NCBI RefSeq assembly: GCF_038725785.1
Contig: NZ_CP109796.1
Span: 3,534,001 to 3,598,000 of the forward strand
Direction of reading: 5' to 3'
Length of the DNA stretch: 64,000 nt
Source: Termitidicoccus mucosus
Lineage (GTDB): Bacteria > Verrucomicrobiota > Verrucomicrobiia > Opitutales > Opitutaceae
The notes below the pieces were generated by a model, which saw only the letters and a list, made by a program, of their open reading frames with translations, had not been told where the DNA came from and made no database searches. A program made the position numbers and the translations under genes. Below are positions 44,401 through 52,452 of the stretch, piece by piece (position 1 is the stretch's first letter; every line of letters starts with the position of its first letter).

Positions 44401-46575
44401 CGTCTGCACGGTCGCCGGCGGCGCGCCGGAGCCGATGAGGAGGGCGCCGCCGCTGCCTTTCGCCTGATTGTGCCAGAAGGAATACAGGGACTCGACGTAA
44501 AACCCGCCGGTTGCGAACGCGGCGCCGCCGCCCCACAGGGGTACATCGTTCACCCGGACGCCGTCCCCCGCCTTCACGGGGTCCTTGGAGTAGGCGATGT
44601 TTCCGTGCATGGTCAGCATGGAGCCGGCCCCGGCCTTGCCGAAGTACAGGGCGGTGGAGGTCATGCTGGCCTTGTCCCAAACCCAAGTGTCGGACCGTGC
44701 CGCGCCGTAATGGCCCGCCTGAATGGCGCCGCCATTCACATCGGCGGCATTGCCCGTAAACGTGGCGTCGGCAAAGAACATCGCGCCAAAATACTGCATG
44801 GGGTTCGAGGCGTTATTATTGTTCAACATGATGTCTAGGGCGCCGCCGTTGCCGTTCGTGCTGTTGCGCAGGAAGGCCGCCGGCGCGCCCTCGCGAAAGA
44901 CCAGATACGAGCCGTAGGTGTGGATCGCGCCGCCGCCGCGCACCTTGGCACCGTAGTCGCTCAGGCCGGTCACGGTGTTGGTGCCCGAGAACACACCGGT
45001 GGTGGTTTCCCCGTACCATATATTCACGGGCACGCCCTCCTCGAGTTTTTCCGACATCACACCGGTCCCGGACGTGATGTTGACCGGCGGGACGAAGCTG
45101 GCGTCGGCATCCATGCTGCTGTAGATCAACTCCCAATCCGGCCTGAACCCGGACACGTTGTCCGTGAAGAGCGCGGGCGCGTAAAAATCAAAGTAGCTGT
45201 TGTTGCCCTTGTTGTCAGAATAAGCCTCGGCAATGGCACCGCCGTAGCCGCTCGACTGGTTGGCGACGAAATAGCTTTCCCCGTTAAAAACCGTCTTGTT
45301 GTTGTCGGCGCCATAGGTATAGGCGCCGCCGTTGCCACCGCCGCGGCTGCTCGTCGCCTGCGGGTAGAGGCCCGCGATGTTGCCCATGAAAATGGTCCTC
45401 CCGTTGAACCGGACGGTGGAGCCATTGTGAACCGTTATTGCACCGCCCTCGGCGGAAGCCATGTTGCCGATAAAGATCGCATCCCGGTTAAAGATGAGGT
45501 TCTGCCCGCCTGTACCGACGCGCATGGCACCGCCGCTGCCGTCGTAGGAACTGCCGCCGGCGATGTTGAACATGAAGATGCCGCCCTGCTGCGTGTTATA
45601 CTGCGCGCCAGCCATGTTGCCCACGAAGTAGGCGTTGCCGTCGAACTGGATGGATTCCTCCCCCAAGATCGCCCCTCCCTTGTTGCGGGCGATATTGGCG
45701 ACAAAAGCGACGTTGCCCTTGATCTGCACCGTACCGCGAACGGTCTCGTTTGCGATGCCTTTGCCGTTGGAACGATAGAGGGAGAGCGCGCCGCCATCGC
45801 CCGTGCTGTAGCCACCGTAGAAAATGACGTGCTCTAGGGTGATCATCGAAGTGCCGCCGATGGCCGGGGGACTGTATTCATTAAAATACTCCATGAATTT
45901 ATTCCGCGTCCCCGGCGCGGGCGTCAGGATGGCCCAGGCCGCGTTCTGCATGTCCAGCCGGGGCGTCAGCACATCCTTGGTGGGGTCCAGCGCGTCGGAT
46001 GAATAAACGGAAATCGGCCAGACATTGAAGCCGTTCGTGGTGCCACTATAATCTTTGATCCACTGCGGCGTCTCCGTGTTGTCCTGGATGATTCGGCCCG
46101 AGAGATACACCCGGTCGCTCTGGGTGAAAAACGAGGGCATCAGCTCGGCGAGCGACGGCATCTTCCCGATCAACTCATTCAACCGCGCATATGGGTTGAA
46201 GCGGCTGTAAACCGACGGATCGCCGTCCTCGCGCCCCGCGTAGGTGCTGAGGGTGCCGTTTGAGCGTTGGATGGCGACCATGATTGTCGGATCAATCGCG
46301 ACCCACGGCGTGAATGGGATGAAGTCGGGATTGCTGGTTTTGCCCGCGTCCAGCACAACCGAGTCATTTCGGCGCAGCCGCTGCGTGGGCGCCGGGTTGT
46401 TCGCGGAGCCAAGCCCGGTGCCGCTGAGTTCGTAGGTATCGCCGGAAAGGGCCACGCCTGATGCGACGACAACCAAGGTCGCTGCCAAGGAGCGGAGCTT
46501 TGATTTCCCTCCAACATACAAGAGAGGGGAACCACAGGGGCGATTAACGCGCGGTGATATGATGTGGGAGTTCAT
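38407..46575 (-). CDS. Giant autotransporter with Pmp-like FxxN/GGA repeats
   Basis: A 2722-residue type Va autotransporter. The signal region is within residues 1-45. Residues 250-825 carry about 13 GGA motifs (DGGALSL, KGGAILG, EGGAITV, YGGAIAE, NGGALDI, NGGAIQA, SGGALLI, EGGAIAI) and about 11 FxxN motifs (FVAN, FVGN, FIGN, FMGN, FTDN, FLRN, FTGN, FWHN, FIDN, FKGN), the signature of chlamydial polymorphic membrane proteins. The middle is beta-helical, with autotransporter-associated strand repeats and Thr-rich linkers. The last 300 residues form an autotransporter barrel from about GADYAFAKDEVG, ending in GVNYHW. It should display a very long beta-helix outside the cell. The TonB receptor gene follows after 51 nt. 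Confidence 0.9.
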   Translation of the reverse strand: MNSHIISPRVNRPCGSPLLYVGGKSKLRSLAATLVVVASGVALSGDTYELSGTGLGSANNPAPTQRLRRNDSVVLDAGKTSNPDFIPFTPWVAIDPTIMVAIQRSNGTLSTYAGREDGDPSVYSRFNPYARLNELIGKMPSLAELMPSFFTQSDRVYLSGRIIQDNTETPQWIKDYSGTTNGFNVWPISVYSSDALDPTKDVLTPRLDMQNAAWAILTPAPGTRNKFMEYFNEYSPPAIGGTSMITLEHVIFYGGYSTGDGGALSLYRSNGKGIANETVRGTVQIKGNVAFVANIARNKGGAILGEESIQFDGNAYFVGNMAGAQYNTQQGGIFMFNIAGGSSYDGSGGAMRVGTGGQNLIFNRDAIFIGNMASAEGGAITVHNGSTVRFNGRTIFMGNIAGLYPQATSSRGGGNGGAYTYGADNNKTVFNGESYFVANQSSGYGGAIAEAYSDNKGNNSYFDFYAPALFTDNVSGFRPDWELIYSSMDADASFVPPVNITSGTGVMSEKLEEGVPVNIWYGETTTGVFSGTNTVTGLSDYGAKVRGGGAIHTYGSYLVFREGAPAAFLRNSTNGNGGALDIMLNNNNASNPMQYFGAMFFADATFTGNAADVNGGAIQAGHYGAARSDTWVWDKASMTSTALYFGKAGAGSMLTMHGNIAYSKDPVKAGDGVRVNDVPLWGGGAAFATGGFYVESLYSFWHNQAKGSGGALLIGSGAPPATVQTRYGTPWSLVLNPLDWKPAGTYSTAGDWGLLKDNVAMKDGGAIGSYDGAKLLIGSGAKFIDNYAGGEGGAIAIGLVSTATHASILSNAPQLNLNARVADILFKGNRAGVTIYETGTVTVTGSDGLPVDEVVDLVDFNKILDPTRTNDGGISADGYLRLDPHSGRANDIYVGAGAVTGLSPIAGVINLDAYAGMQIYMDGGIEMDHTGKNLLVNINTIQDSARMTYSTTTTGTTADANGTTVTSSTNGTTVVETTVTVASGTKTTVVRTTSDRVSIGDAATAPQILANTTPTGLVWLENASADIEGVTTVGHGTLRISGTGSDLHWGSAANVSQAGTLFDLKGPATLEANATINAETITIGDGATLRVLGGGALTLNAGTGGVTLGAAAGLHLAGNGRLNLGLTTLASGQIVSISVGDVITSHTAAQTLTLAKDATTLADITLNNAALAVGLFAGSTSDKIVADDITLSGSTDISLTSLAQGAFVIADAAGALNDTASYWFDYKGTDLGSFGTRLTIGASAMGNDLTLNYSTSNLVLDWNDAGGSNSWTSVSGNMTNGDSDYVLGDVVRFAGAGETVSVDENVGVAGMTVDGNYTFAGAHGITTEADAWGGSAEAAADGRLTMSGTGKILTLANATGLGQRNEFTGGILITGGTVAAGTAAQLGAALSKIEFANTTDNGAALLVTGQMVLDGAQSLDSQRLDVAAGNIATLATSDASQLAVLNNATGADAGGVFHVDAGATLNLKADGDMLFLNNTSGAGGGALALEAGAEVNVDVADGRTVMFGLQGDRALRTAANISAADSISGAADSVINKNGAGILSINSDSSDFAGTLNVNTGATLLGEGSVFGSAASKVNVGAGALLGGAATIGGDLAVNGGRLSIDGGATFGRMAATANDYGAQTLTIAGDLNLNSATLIYNAVLSKSNEYSTDVVSVGGAADLTGITTLDFNRMGNGITTLIQTASTGYISLSGNTSSVDSGTLSIGNSGTTLVSDRFVTATDFVITKGGIAVDETRYQTQVGYELAGSAIIVTGSKIDDTTGDWITVTSTLTYAKDASGKFTETITGTVTGTNPSLTRNMDAFPSSLGDLSSILGEGLTLVSQTNFYDTTKLQLDSTVVNARLYWTGESGAAWNTMLENWHIPVASDKTFADGDSVVFGAKNDSGNLYDAGNEANRNIAVDLSGVWVADMTFTGTSNWTIRGGKITTNAGANNYKDSDGRDLSTGQFLLDANFTGTVFLANESINFNGIFVTDEAGVTAKSPDVAIKNGTLEATALGLGENLIQNDSLLVFNQIRNDTFKGRVSGTGNVIQIQTGSAGGVILNDTGFVAASNYDLQSGQLQVSSSTGLTVADTLLVRPGAQLLVTSHLVAGTLVNNGLLARTPVIGDAQKPPSELRDSEHNRDPGVGDTSIYVQGNYQSDGGVLLLHTYRDGALVNNVTVSGNSSGTTHVILRNVASLDTASSVTNVVGTGTYFRPDGRADSINPIISPKRDSLIFATSGGSRNLKLVMDDNDWDQSILPTATIGSIVPFATVTTGTYDVITTTTVTTVMVSGTIVSSSSASTTTRSGTLSTATKNDHLFNLDGSIASLVASSTRILGISGTVTTSGTVETSGTLVITDVIDVASTAFITDSSITYGQSEIDYSESRDNYKLVQGKNGNWYFRNINVGIQDVDLPMIGAAPAVADMVGWNGIKAVHQHINARHDALEKGWNLWSNLTHTTERVRKEYYNGTRIKQEHIQVGADYAFAKDEVGKFSRVPSISVGGAYSLTAIRAERPDQSSLEANVSAFTGYASARWWRLYLDALVEYSPDTKYKAEIDGNVPFDLDGTVKGSRTGASAELGVIITPEGLGQLEIYTSAGMQKHDFSSVSSIAEPAHLTTTDGYNPIYDPASSNGRRYHFDAPSTTKIELGFRWGSHLELNETWAFRPWGGAATGRVSGNDYLIWVDDHNVNNDMNGSYFTVQGGVAAIFRRNLQLYLTYGFTGGKATNNYSLATGVNYHW

Positions 46576-47337
46576 AATGATATAAGTTGTATTAAATTTT
46601 TGGGGTGTGACTTTTCCTCAGACTGCTGCGTGTATTTTTGATCAATTGTACTTTATTTAAAACAGTCGTCCAGGATCGGAGTGTTTATATGCAGTGCGCC
46701 GATTGTTGGGGACTGTCCCGGGTAAGGCCGCCCGGGATGGATGATAATTGATGCAGGCTGCATGGCATTTTTGAAAAAGTGCAGGACGTTCTTTATGTGG
46801 TTTTATGGATGGGGAAACTTTGACCAATCTCCGGCCGGACGGCATGGAATGGCGAAAGCCGGAAGCAGCATCGGATGAAGGGATGACGGATTGATGTGAT
46901 ATTTTCCAAGGGGGACGAAGGCGGGGATGGGCCACCAGAAGGCGGTGATAACAAATATTGAGCGGGTGTCGTTCTGCCCAATATCAGCATAGAAACAATG
47001 CGTCCCAAATCGGACAGTCCGGAACTGTCTCTGACTCCAGAACATTTTGGGGATATCGGGGCATGACATTTAGAGAGAAAACGGCACTTTCCCCTTCTTA
47101 TGTAGCGCAGACTGAAAAATCCGTTTCTGGCTGTTGACCGCCGGGTTGAAAATGTGCGCCATGCGGCAGCCCCAAATGCAAATCCTGTTCGCAAATGGCA
47201 TAAATCGGACTGTCCGAAAATACCTTGGATTGTGCCCCGGCACAGGTCGGTCCACCAAACCCTTTTCTTTCTTGCGTATCTCACACCAAGAAGAGCCATA
47301 CCCGCCATAATCTCCCAATAACAATCCTCCCCCTGTC
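46576..47337. promoter_or_regulatory. Divergent regulatory region with two CGGACWGTCCG sites
   Basis: These 762 bases separate the autotransporter operon (left) from the pectate lyase gene (right), so both promoters should be here. Two similar palindromic words occur: AAATCGGACAGTCCGG (47007-47022) and AAATCGGACTGTCCGAAA (47202-47219), 195 bases apart. They look like paired operator sites. Several short frames here have no start context and were not called. Confidence 0.5.
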
Positions 47338-48639
47338 ATGTTTTCATCTATAAAAACACGCCTCAGATCATTCCAAATCCCGGGAATTTTTATACTCCTG
47401 TTCATAATACCGCTTCGCGCCTCCCAGTCCGTCCCGCCTGCCTTTCCCGGGGCGGAGGGATTCGGCGCGCTGGCGACCGGCGGGCGCGGGGGCGAGGTTT
47501 ATCATGTCATAAACCTGGATGATTCCGGCCCCGGTTCGTTTCGCGATGCCGTCAGCCAGCCGAACCGGACCGTGGTGTTCGATATTGGCGGGGTCATCAA
47601 TATAACGAGCCGCCTGCAAGTCGCGGCCAACATCACCATCGCCGGGCAGACCGCGCCGGGGGACGGCGTCACGGTTTACGGCGAGCGCGTGGCGTTCTCC
47701 GACAACACCATCGTCCGGCACATGCGTTTCCACGGCAGCATCACCATGCCGCGCGGCGGATGCACCGTGATCATCGACAACCTCAAAAACGCCATTTTCG
47801 ACCATGTCTCCATCGCCTGGGGCCGCTGGGACAATATCCACATCAAGGGGACGTCCGATGTCACGCTCCAGTATTGCCTGATTGCGGAGGGCATTGACCC
47901 GCAAATGTTTGGCGCCTTGATCGAGCGCCCGCAGAACATCACCATCCACCACTGCCTGTGGAGCAACAACCAGAGCCGAAATCCGAAGGGCAAGGCGGGA
48001 CTTCAGTATTATAACAATGTCGTTTACAACTGGAAGGTCTCCGGCTTCGTGGGCGGCCATTCCGCCGCCGACCATTATCAGGACATGATAAACAATTACT
48101 TCATCGCCGGCCCCAACTCATCGGACAGGTTCATCGCCGGGTTCACGGCCACCGACCACGTATATCACCGGGGCAATCATGCGGACCTCGACAAGGACGG
48201 GAAGCTGAACGGCCGGCTTGTCACGGACGAGGATTTCATCTCGGCAAAGGCCACGCTGCTTCCCGCGGCCACCCACACGGCCCCTGTCCCCGTCACCCTT
48301 GATGCCGCGGAAGCGGCGGCGGAAAAAGTGCTCGCGGGCGCCGGAGCCTCGTTGAAGCGCGATGCCGTGGATGCCCGGCAGATCGAACAAGTGAAATCGT
48401 TCGGCAAACTGGGGAAAATCATCCTGCGCGAGTCCGACGTGGGCGGGCAACCGGCGATGGAAAGCGGCGCGGCCCTGCCGGATTCGGACCGGGACGGCAT
48501 CCCGGACGCATGGGAGAAAGCCCACGGACTCGATCCCCGGAATCCTGACGACGGACGGCAAATCCAGCCCGACGGATATTCCAATCTGGAGCACTACATG
48601 AATTCGATTCCAGGAATGACGTTGTCCGGCAGGTCCTGA
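47338..48639 (+). CDS. Secreted pectate-lyase-type polysaccharide lyase
   Basis: A 433-residue beta-helix protein with a signal peptide (residues 1-30). The mature start AFPGAEGFGALATGGRGGEVY is the hallmark of bacterial PL1-like pectate lyases, followed by FDIGGVINITSRLQVAANITIAGQ (in outline), DHVSIAWGRWDN, IHHCLWSNNQSRNPKGK and YYNNVVYNWK. The C-terminus carries a calcium-loop-like motif DSDRDGIPDAWEKAHGLDP, often seen in anchored or dockerin-like tails. It cleaves polygalacturonate by beta-elimination. A TonB receptor follows on the same strand, so cleavage products are probably imported by it. Confidence 0.92.
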   Translation: MFSSIKTRLRSFQIPGIFILLFIIPLRASQSVPPAFPGAEGFGALATGGRGGEVYHVINLDDSGPGSFRDAVSQPNRTVVFDIGGVINITSRLQVAANITIAGQTAPGDGVTVYGERVAFSDNTIVRHMRFHGSITMPRGGCTVIIDNLKNAIFDHVSIAWGRWDNIHIKGTSDVTLQYCLIAEGIDPQMFGALIERPQNITIHHCLWSNNQSRNPKGKAGLQYYNNVVYNWKVSGFVGGHSAADHYQDMINNYFIAGPNSSDRFIAGFTATDHVYHRGNHADLDKDGKLNGRLVTDEDFISAKATLLPAATHTAPVPVTLDAAEAAAEKVLAGAGASLKRDAVDARQIEQVKSFGKLGKIILRESDVGGQPAMESGAALPDSDRDGIPDAWEKAHGLDPRNPDDGRQIQPDGYSNLEHYMNSIPGMTLSGRS

Positions 48640-48776
48640 TCGAATATATCAAACCTCCCATCAGACCGCCGGACCTGCCTCCCTTCATTTGACTTTTGGC
48701 CAACCTTGACGAGATTTATAATCCACACCCAGCCAGCTAGGGTATCCTCTCAATAGAAGCACATACCTCCCGGAAA

Positions 48777-51700
48777 ATGCATTATACCCAAGCCCTCCAT
48801 AATTCACTGCTCGCCTCTGTCATTGCCTCGGCTTTGCTGTCCGGCGCCCTTCAGGCGCAGCAGATGCCCGAAGCCACAACCGCGCCTGAAGAACCGCAAC
48901 GAAATATTCCCATTGCCGCCAGTCCCGCCAGCGCCCGCTCCGGCCTCGCCCTGCCCGATGACATCATCGAACTGTCCGTTTTCACGGTGGAAGAAAGCAA
49001 AAACCGCGGGTACCAGGCATCCCGCACCATGTCGGGTACGCGCCTGAACACCGCGCTCGAAGACATTGCGGCGTCCATCTCCGTTGTCACCAAGGAACAG
49101 ATGATGGACACCGCCTCGGTTGATATTAATGATATCTTCCTCTACGAGGCGAACACCGAGGGGACGATGCAATACACCGATTTCCAGTTTTTGCCGTCAT
49201 CCGGCTCGACGGGAGACATGTATGTTGACAAGACCGGCAATTCGCCGGCATCGGCCAACCGCATCCGCGGCGTGGGGGCCGCCAACATGTCCGTCGGCGG
49301 GTTTGAGTCGTCAAGCGGAATCCCGATTGACAGCTATAATGTCGCGGCCGTGGAAATCAGTCGCGGCCCGAATGCCAATATCTTCGGCCTCGGCGGGGCA
49401 TCCGGCACGGTGAATCTCGTCCTCGCCGAGGCAAACCTGCAAAAAGCCGCGGGCACGGCGCAATTCCGTTTTGACAGTTATGGCGGCTTTCGAATGAACG
49501 GGAATTACAACATCCCGATCAAAAAAGAAGTGCTGGCCCTTCTCGTTGCCGGCGTGCACGACGAAAAAGGCTTTACAAGAAAGCCTTCCTTTGACGACAC
49601 GGACCGCCTGACCGCAGCGCTCAAGTTCCGCCCCTTCAAATCGACCGTGATTCGTGTTTCCTACGAGGATTATCGCAACGCCGCCTCCCGCCCGAACTCC
49701 ATAACCCCCACGGACTACGCGACTCCTTGGATCGAGGCCGGACGCCCCACATGGAATCCGCTCACAGGCACCCTGACCAGGGCCGATGGCACCGTGCTGG
49801 CAAGCGGCGTTCGATATAACGACAAACGGACCCAGCTCATGCCGACGGTCGGCGGACTGGGCGGCCCGCTTTACGCCGGCTATGGGGTCACGGTTTACAA
49901 CGACTCCTTCAACACCCGGGCGCTCCAGCAATTTATCGACAACGGTCAAATCGCGTATTTTTCCATGGCCCGCAAGCCCGATGACATCACGTCAGGCACG
50001 CCGTCGCCCTCCACGGTCTCAAACAACACGTATTATTATGTCACGTCCGGCCCGATTTACAACGCGCGCCACGAGGTGCTGTGGAAGCCTTACGGAGTCT
50101 CCAATAAGGCCTTGTATGACTGGGAAAACATCAATTTTTACGCGCCCAATCGCGAGGAAACCGACAACTGGTCGCTCCGCCTGTCCCTCGAGCAGGATGT
50201 GTTTAAGACCTCAAACCAATACCTCGGCGTGCAACTCGGCTATTTCAAGGAAAAAACCGACACTTATCGCTCCAACCTGATCGGCAACAGCAGCGGCATC
50301 CCCACCAACCTGATGATCGACGTGAACGAATACCTCCTGGACGGCACGCCCAATCCCTATTTTCTCCGCCCCTTCATGGCGGGCTCCGAGGCCCAGCGCC
50401 AGTGGTATCAGGACGACTCGGAAATCGCCAAGGTGAACATGGTGTATCAACTGGACCTCTCCAAGAACAAAGGCTGGACGCGGTGGCTGGGCAGACACAC
50501 CGCCACCGCTTACGGAGAATATCGCGAGCGCGAATATGGCACGCTTGGTTATCGCGATTATGTTCTCCGGGATGATTCTTTGGCTTGGTATCCCAAGCAC
50601 AACGCCTCCGGCGTCGTGCAAAACGAGGCATCCACCACTTACCGGCAGACCACGCGGTATTACATGGGGGACGGCGCCGGCTATAATATCGACTACCCGG
50701 CCATTCGCCCGTCCGCTCTTTACGGCGAAAACCACGACCTTTACTGGTACGATGCGCTAGCCGGACAATGGGTGACGCAGCCGGTTTCCATCGGCGAGCT
50801 TTATGACGCCAACCGCATGAAGCATGCGGAACGGCGGACCCTCGGCGTTGTTTACCAAGGCAGTTTCCTCGACGACCGCATCGTGCCCATGTTCGGTTAT
50901 CGCAAAGACCGGACCATTGACTGGGAGGGGAAAGAGCGTGTTTGGGACGCCAATGGATTCCCCGATATCAGCCCGGTTTACGTGTTTGATGATCCGAATT
51001 ACGGATATTCAAAAAACTACAACAGCGGCATCACCCGCCAGGCCGGCGTGGTGCTGAAGCCGTTCGACTGGCTGCATCTCCATTACAACCAATCCACCAG
51101 CTTCCAGCCGGAATCACTGCTCTGGGACCTTTACGGCGGCGTTCTCAAAAATCCAAAAGGGGACAGCAAGGATTATGGATTCCGCCTGTATCTGGGAAAA
51201 CAAAAGCAGCTTTATATCGGGTTCAACCAATATGAAATGACCGAGGAACACACCCGCACCGGGAACAGCGCGGGAACATGGGCGCAGCGGGCGCTTCGCC
51301 TGTATATGGACTATGAGCGCGATGAGTTTCCGACCGAACGTGATGAATGGAACCTCGAGGCGCAGGCCTATCTCTGGGTTCTTTCAGCGAAAGGAATCAC
51401 GCCCCAGGATGCCGTTGACCGCCATCTTTATGACGATGATCCAGTCGGCCAGGAGGAACGGGAGGCGCTTCGCAAAGAGGCATGGAACACTTATATCGAT
51501 CCGCTCGGAGGGCTGAACTATGATTTCTGGCTGTGGCATATGGGCGGCACCAAGAAAGCCTATGGGGATGACGATAGTGTCTCGGCCCGGGGAAAGGAAA
51601 TCGAAATCAATTGGAACCCAAATCAATATCTGACGCTGAAGGCATCGATCACGCAGAAGAAGGCGTTTGACACCAGCGCCTCTTATTTCACGGCCAAATG

Positions 51701-52340
51701 GTTGCAGGAGCATCTGCCCATTTTGCAATCCATCATGATCCCTTCCGACTTCAAAGAGTGGAACGGAAGCGCCTGGGTGCCTTCCGATCTTGCAGGCAAG
51801 CCCTGGTGGTCGACATATGGAGTGGACAAGGACGGGGGATACTGGACCGGCGACAATAATCCCCAGGTGTTCTACGAAAAGAACATCCAGCCCCAGATGG
51901 CATTGCAAACCGCCACGGTCGGGCAGCAAAAACCACAGACTCGCGAGTGGACGGTCACGGCCTCCGCCGCCTACAAACTGGCGGGGCTCAAGACCGACAA
52001 CTTCCTTAAAAACATCGATGTCGGGGGTTCCATGCGCTGGTTCGACGAGGGTGCGATCGGGTATCTTGCCCTTGAGCCGGACAACCCCGACGAGCGTTAT
52101 CTTAATTACGACCCGAACCGGCCGGTTTATGACAATTCCTGGTTCGAGTTCGATTTCTGGGCGCGCTACCGGTTGAAGCTCCTCGATGACAAGGTGCGCT
52201 GTTCCATCCAAATCAATATCCGCAATGCCTTCGAGGGTGGCGAACTGCGCACCGTCGGCGTGAATCCCGACGGCACGCCGAGAAATTACCGCATCATCGA
52301 CCCACGCTGGATATCTCTCACCACCACGTTTGATTTTTAA
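48777..52340 (+). CDS. TonB-dependent receptor, Opitutaceae type
   Basis: A 1187-residue outer-membrane receptor. The signal peptide (residues 1-26) is followed by the typical lead-in ELSVFTVEESKNRGYQASRT, MSGTRLNTALEDIAASISVV and TKEQMMDTASVDINDIFLYEA, then the plug with VEISRGPNANIFGLGGASG and a long barrel that ends WISLTTTFDF with the terminal Phe of barrel proteins. There is no SusD-like partner, as is usual in Verrucomicrobia. It lies 137 nt after the pectate lyase and before a terminator and a LacI gene, so uptake of pectin fragments is the likely role. Confidence 0.93.
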   Translation: MHYTQALHNSLLASVIASALLSGALQAQQMPEATTAPEEPQRNIPIAASPASARSGLALPDDIIELSVFTVEESKNRGYQASRTMSGTRLNTALEDIAASISVVTKEQMMDTASVDINDIFLYEANTEGTMQYTDFQFLPSSGSTGDMYVDKTGNSPASANRIRGVGAANMSVGGFESSSGIPIDSYNVAAVEISRGPNANIFGLGGASGTVNLVLAEANLQKAAGTAQFRFDSYGGFRMNGNYNIPIKKEVLALLVAGVHDEKGFTRKPSFDDTDRLTAALKFRPFKSTVIRVSYEDYRNAASRPNSITPTDYATPWIEAGRPTWNPLTGTLTRADGTVLASGVRYNDKRTQLMPTVGGLGGPLYAGYGVTVYNDSFNTRALQQFIDNGQIAYFSMARKPDDITSGTPSPSTVSNNTYYYVTSGPIYNARHEVLWKPYGVSNKALYDWENINFYAPNREETDNWSLRLSLEQDVFKTSNQYLGVQLGYFKEKTDTYRSNLIGNSSGIPTNLMIDVNEYLLDGTPNPYFLRPFMAGSEAQRQWYQDDSEIAKVNMVYQLDLSKNKGWTRWLGRHTATAYGEYREREYGTLGYRDYVLRDDSLAWYPKHNASGVVQNEASTTYRQTTRYYMGDGAGYNIDYPAIRPSALYGENHDLYWYDALAGQWVTQPVSIGELYDANRMKHAERRTLGVVYQGSFLDDRIVPMFGYRKDRTIDWEGKERVWDANGFPDISPVYVFDDPNYGYSKNYNSGITRQAGVVLKPFDWLHLHYNQSTSFQPESLLWDLYGGVLKNPKGDSKDYGFRLYLGKQKQLYIGFNQYEMTEEHTRTGNSAGTWAQRALRLYMDYERDEFPTERDEWNLEAQAYLWVLSAKGITPQDAVDRHLYDDDPVGQEEREALRKEAWNTYIDPLGGLNYDFWLWHMGGTKKAYGDDDSVSARGKEIEINWNPNQYLTLKASITQKKAFDTSASYFTAKWLQEHLPILQSIMIPSDFKEWNGSAWVPSDLAGKPWWSTYGVDKDGGYWTGDNNPQVFYEKNIQPQMALQTATVGQQKPQTREWTVTASAAYKLAGLKTDNFLKNIDVGGSMRWFDEGAIGYLALEPDNPDERYLNYDPNRPVYDNSWFEFDFWARYRLKLLDDKVRCSIQINIRNAFEGGELRTVGVNPDGTPRNYRIIDPRWISLTTTFDF

Positions 52341-52364
52341 TAATCGCGGAATTTAGAGTCGTTC

Positions 52365-52396
52365 CGCCCGCAGATTATGACATCTGCGGGCGTTTT
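52365..52396 (+). terminator. Rho-independent terminator after the TonB receptor
   Basis: A perfect 10-bp stem CGCCCGCAGA/TCTGCGGGCG with an 8-base loop is followed by TTTT. It lies 25 bases after the receptor stop and separates it from the LacI gene. Confidence 0.9.
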
Positions 52397-52452
52397 GGCC
52401 TGCTAATATTTCCGGACAGCTGAATTATCTTGTTGCCTCAACTTGTTTCATC

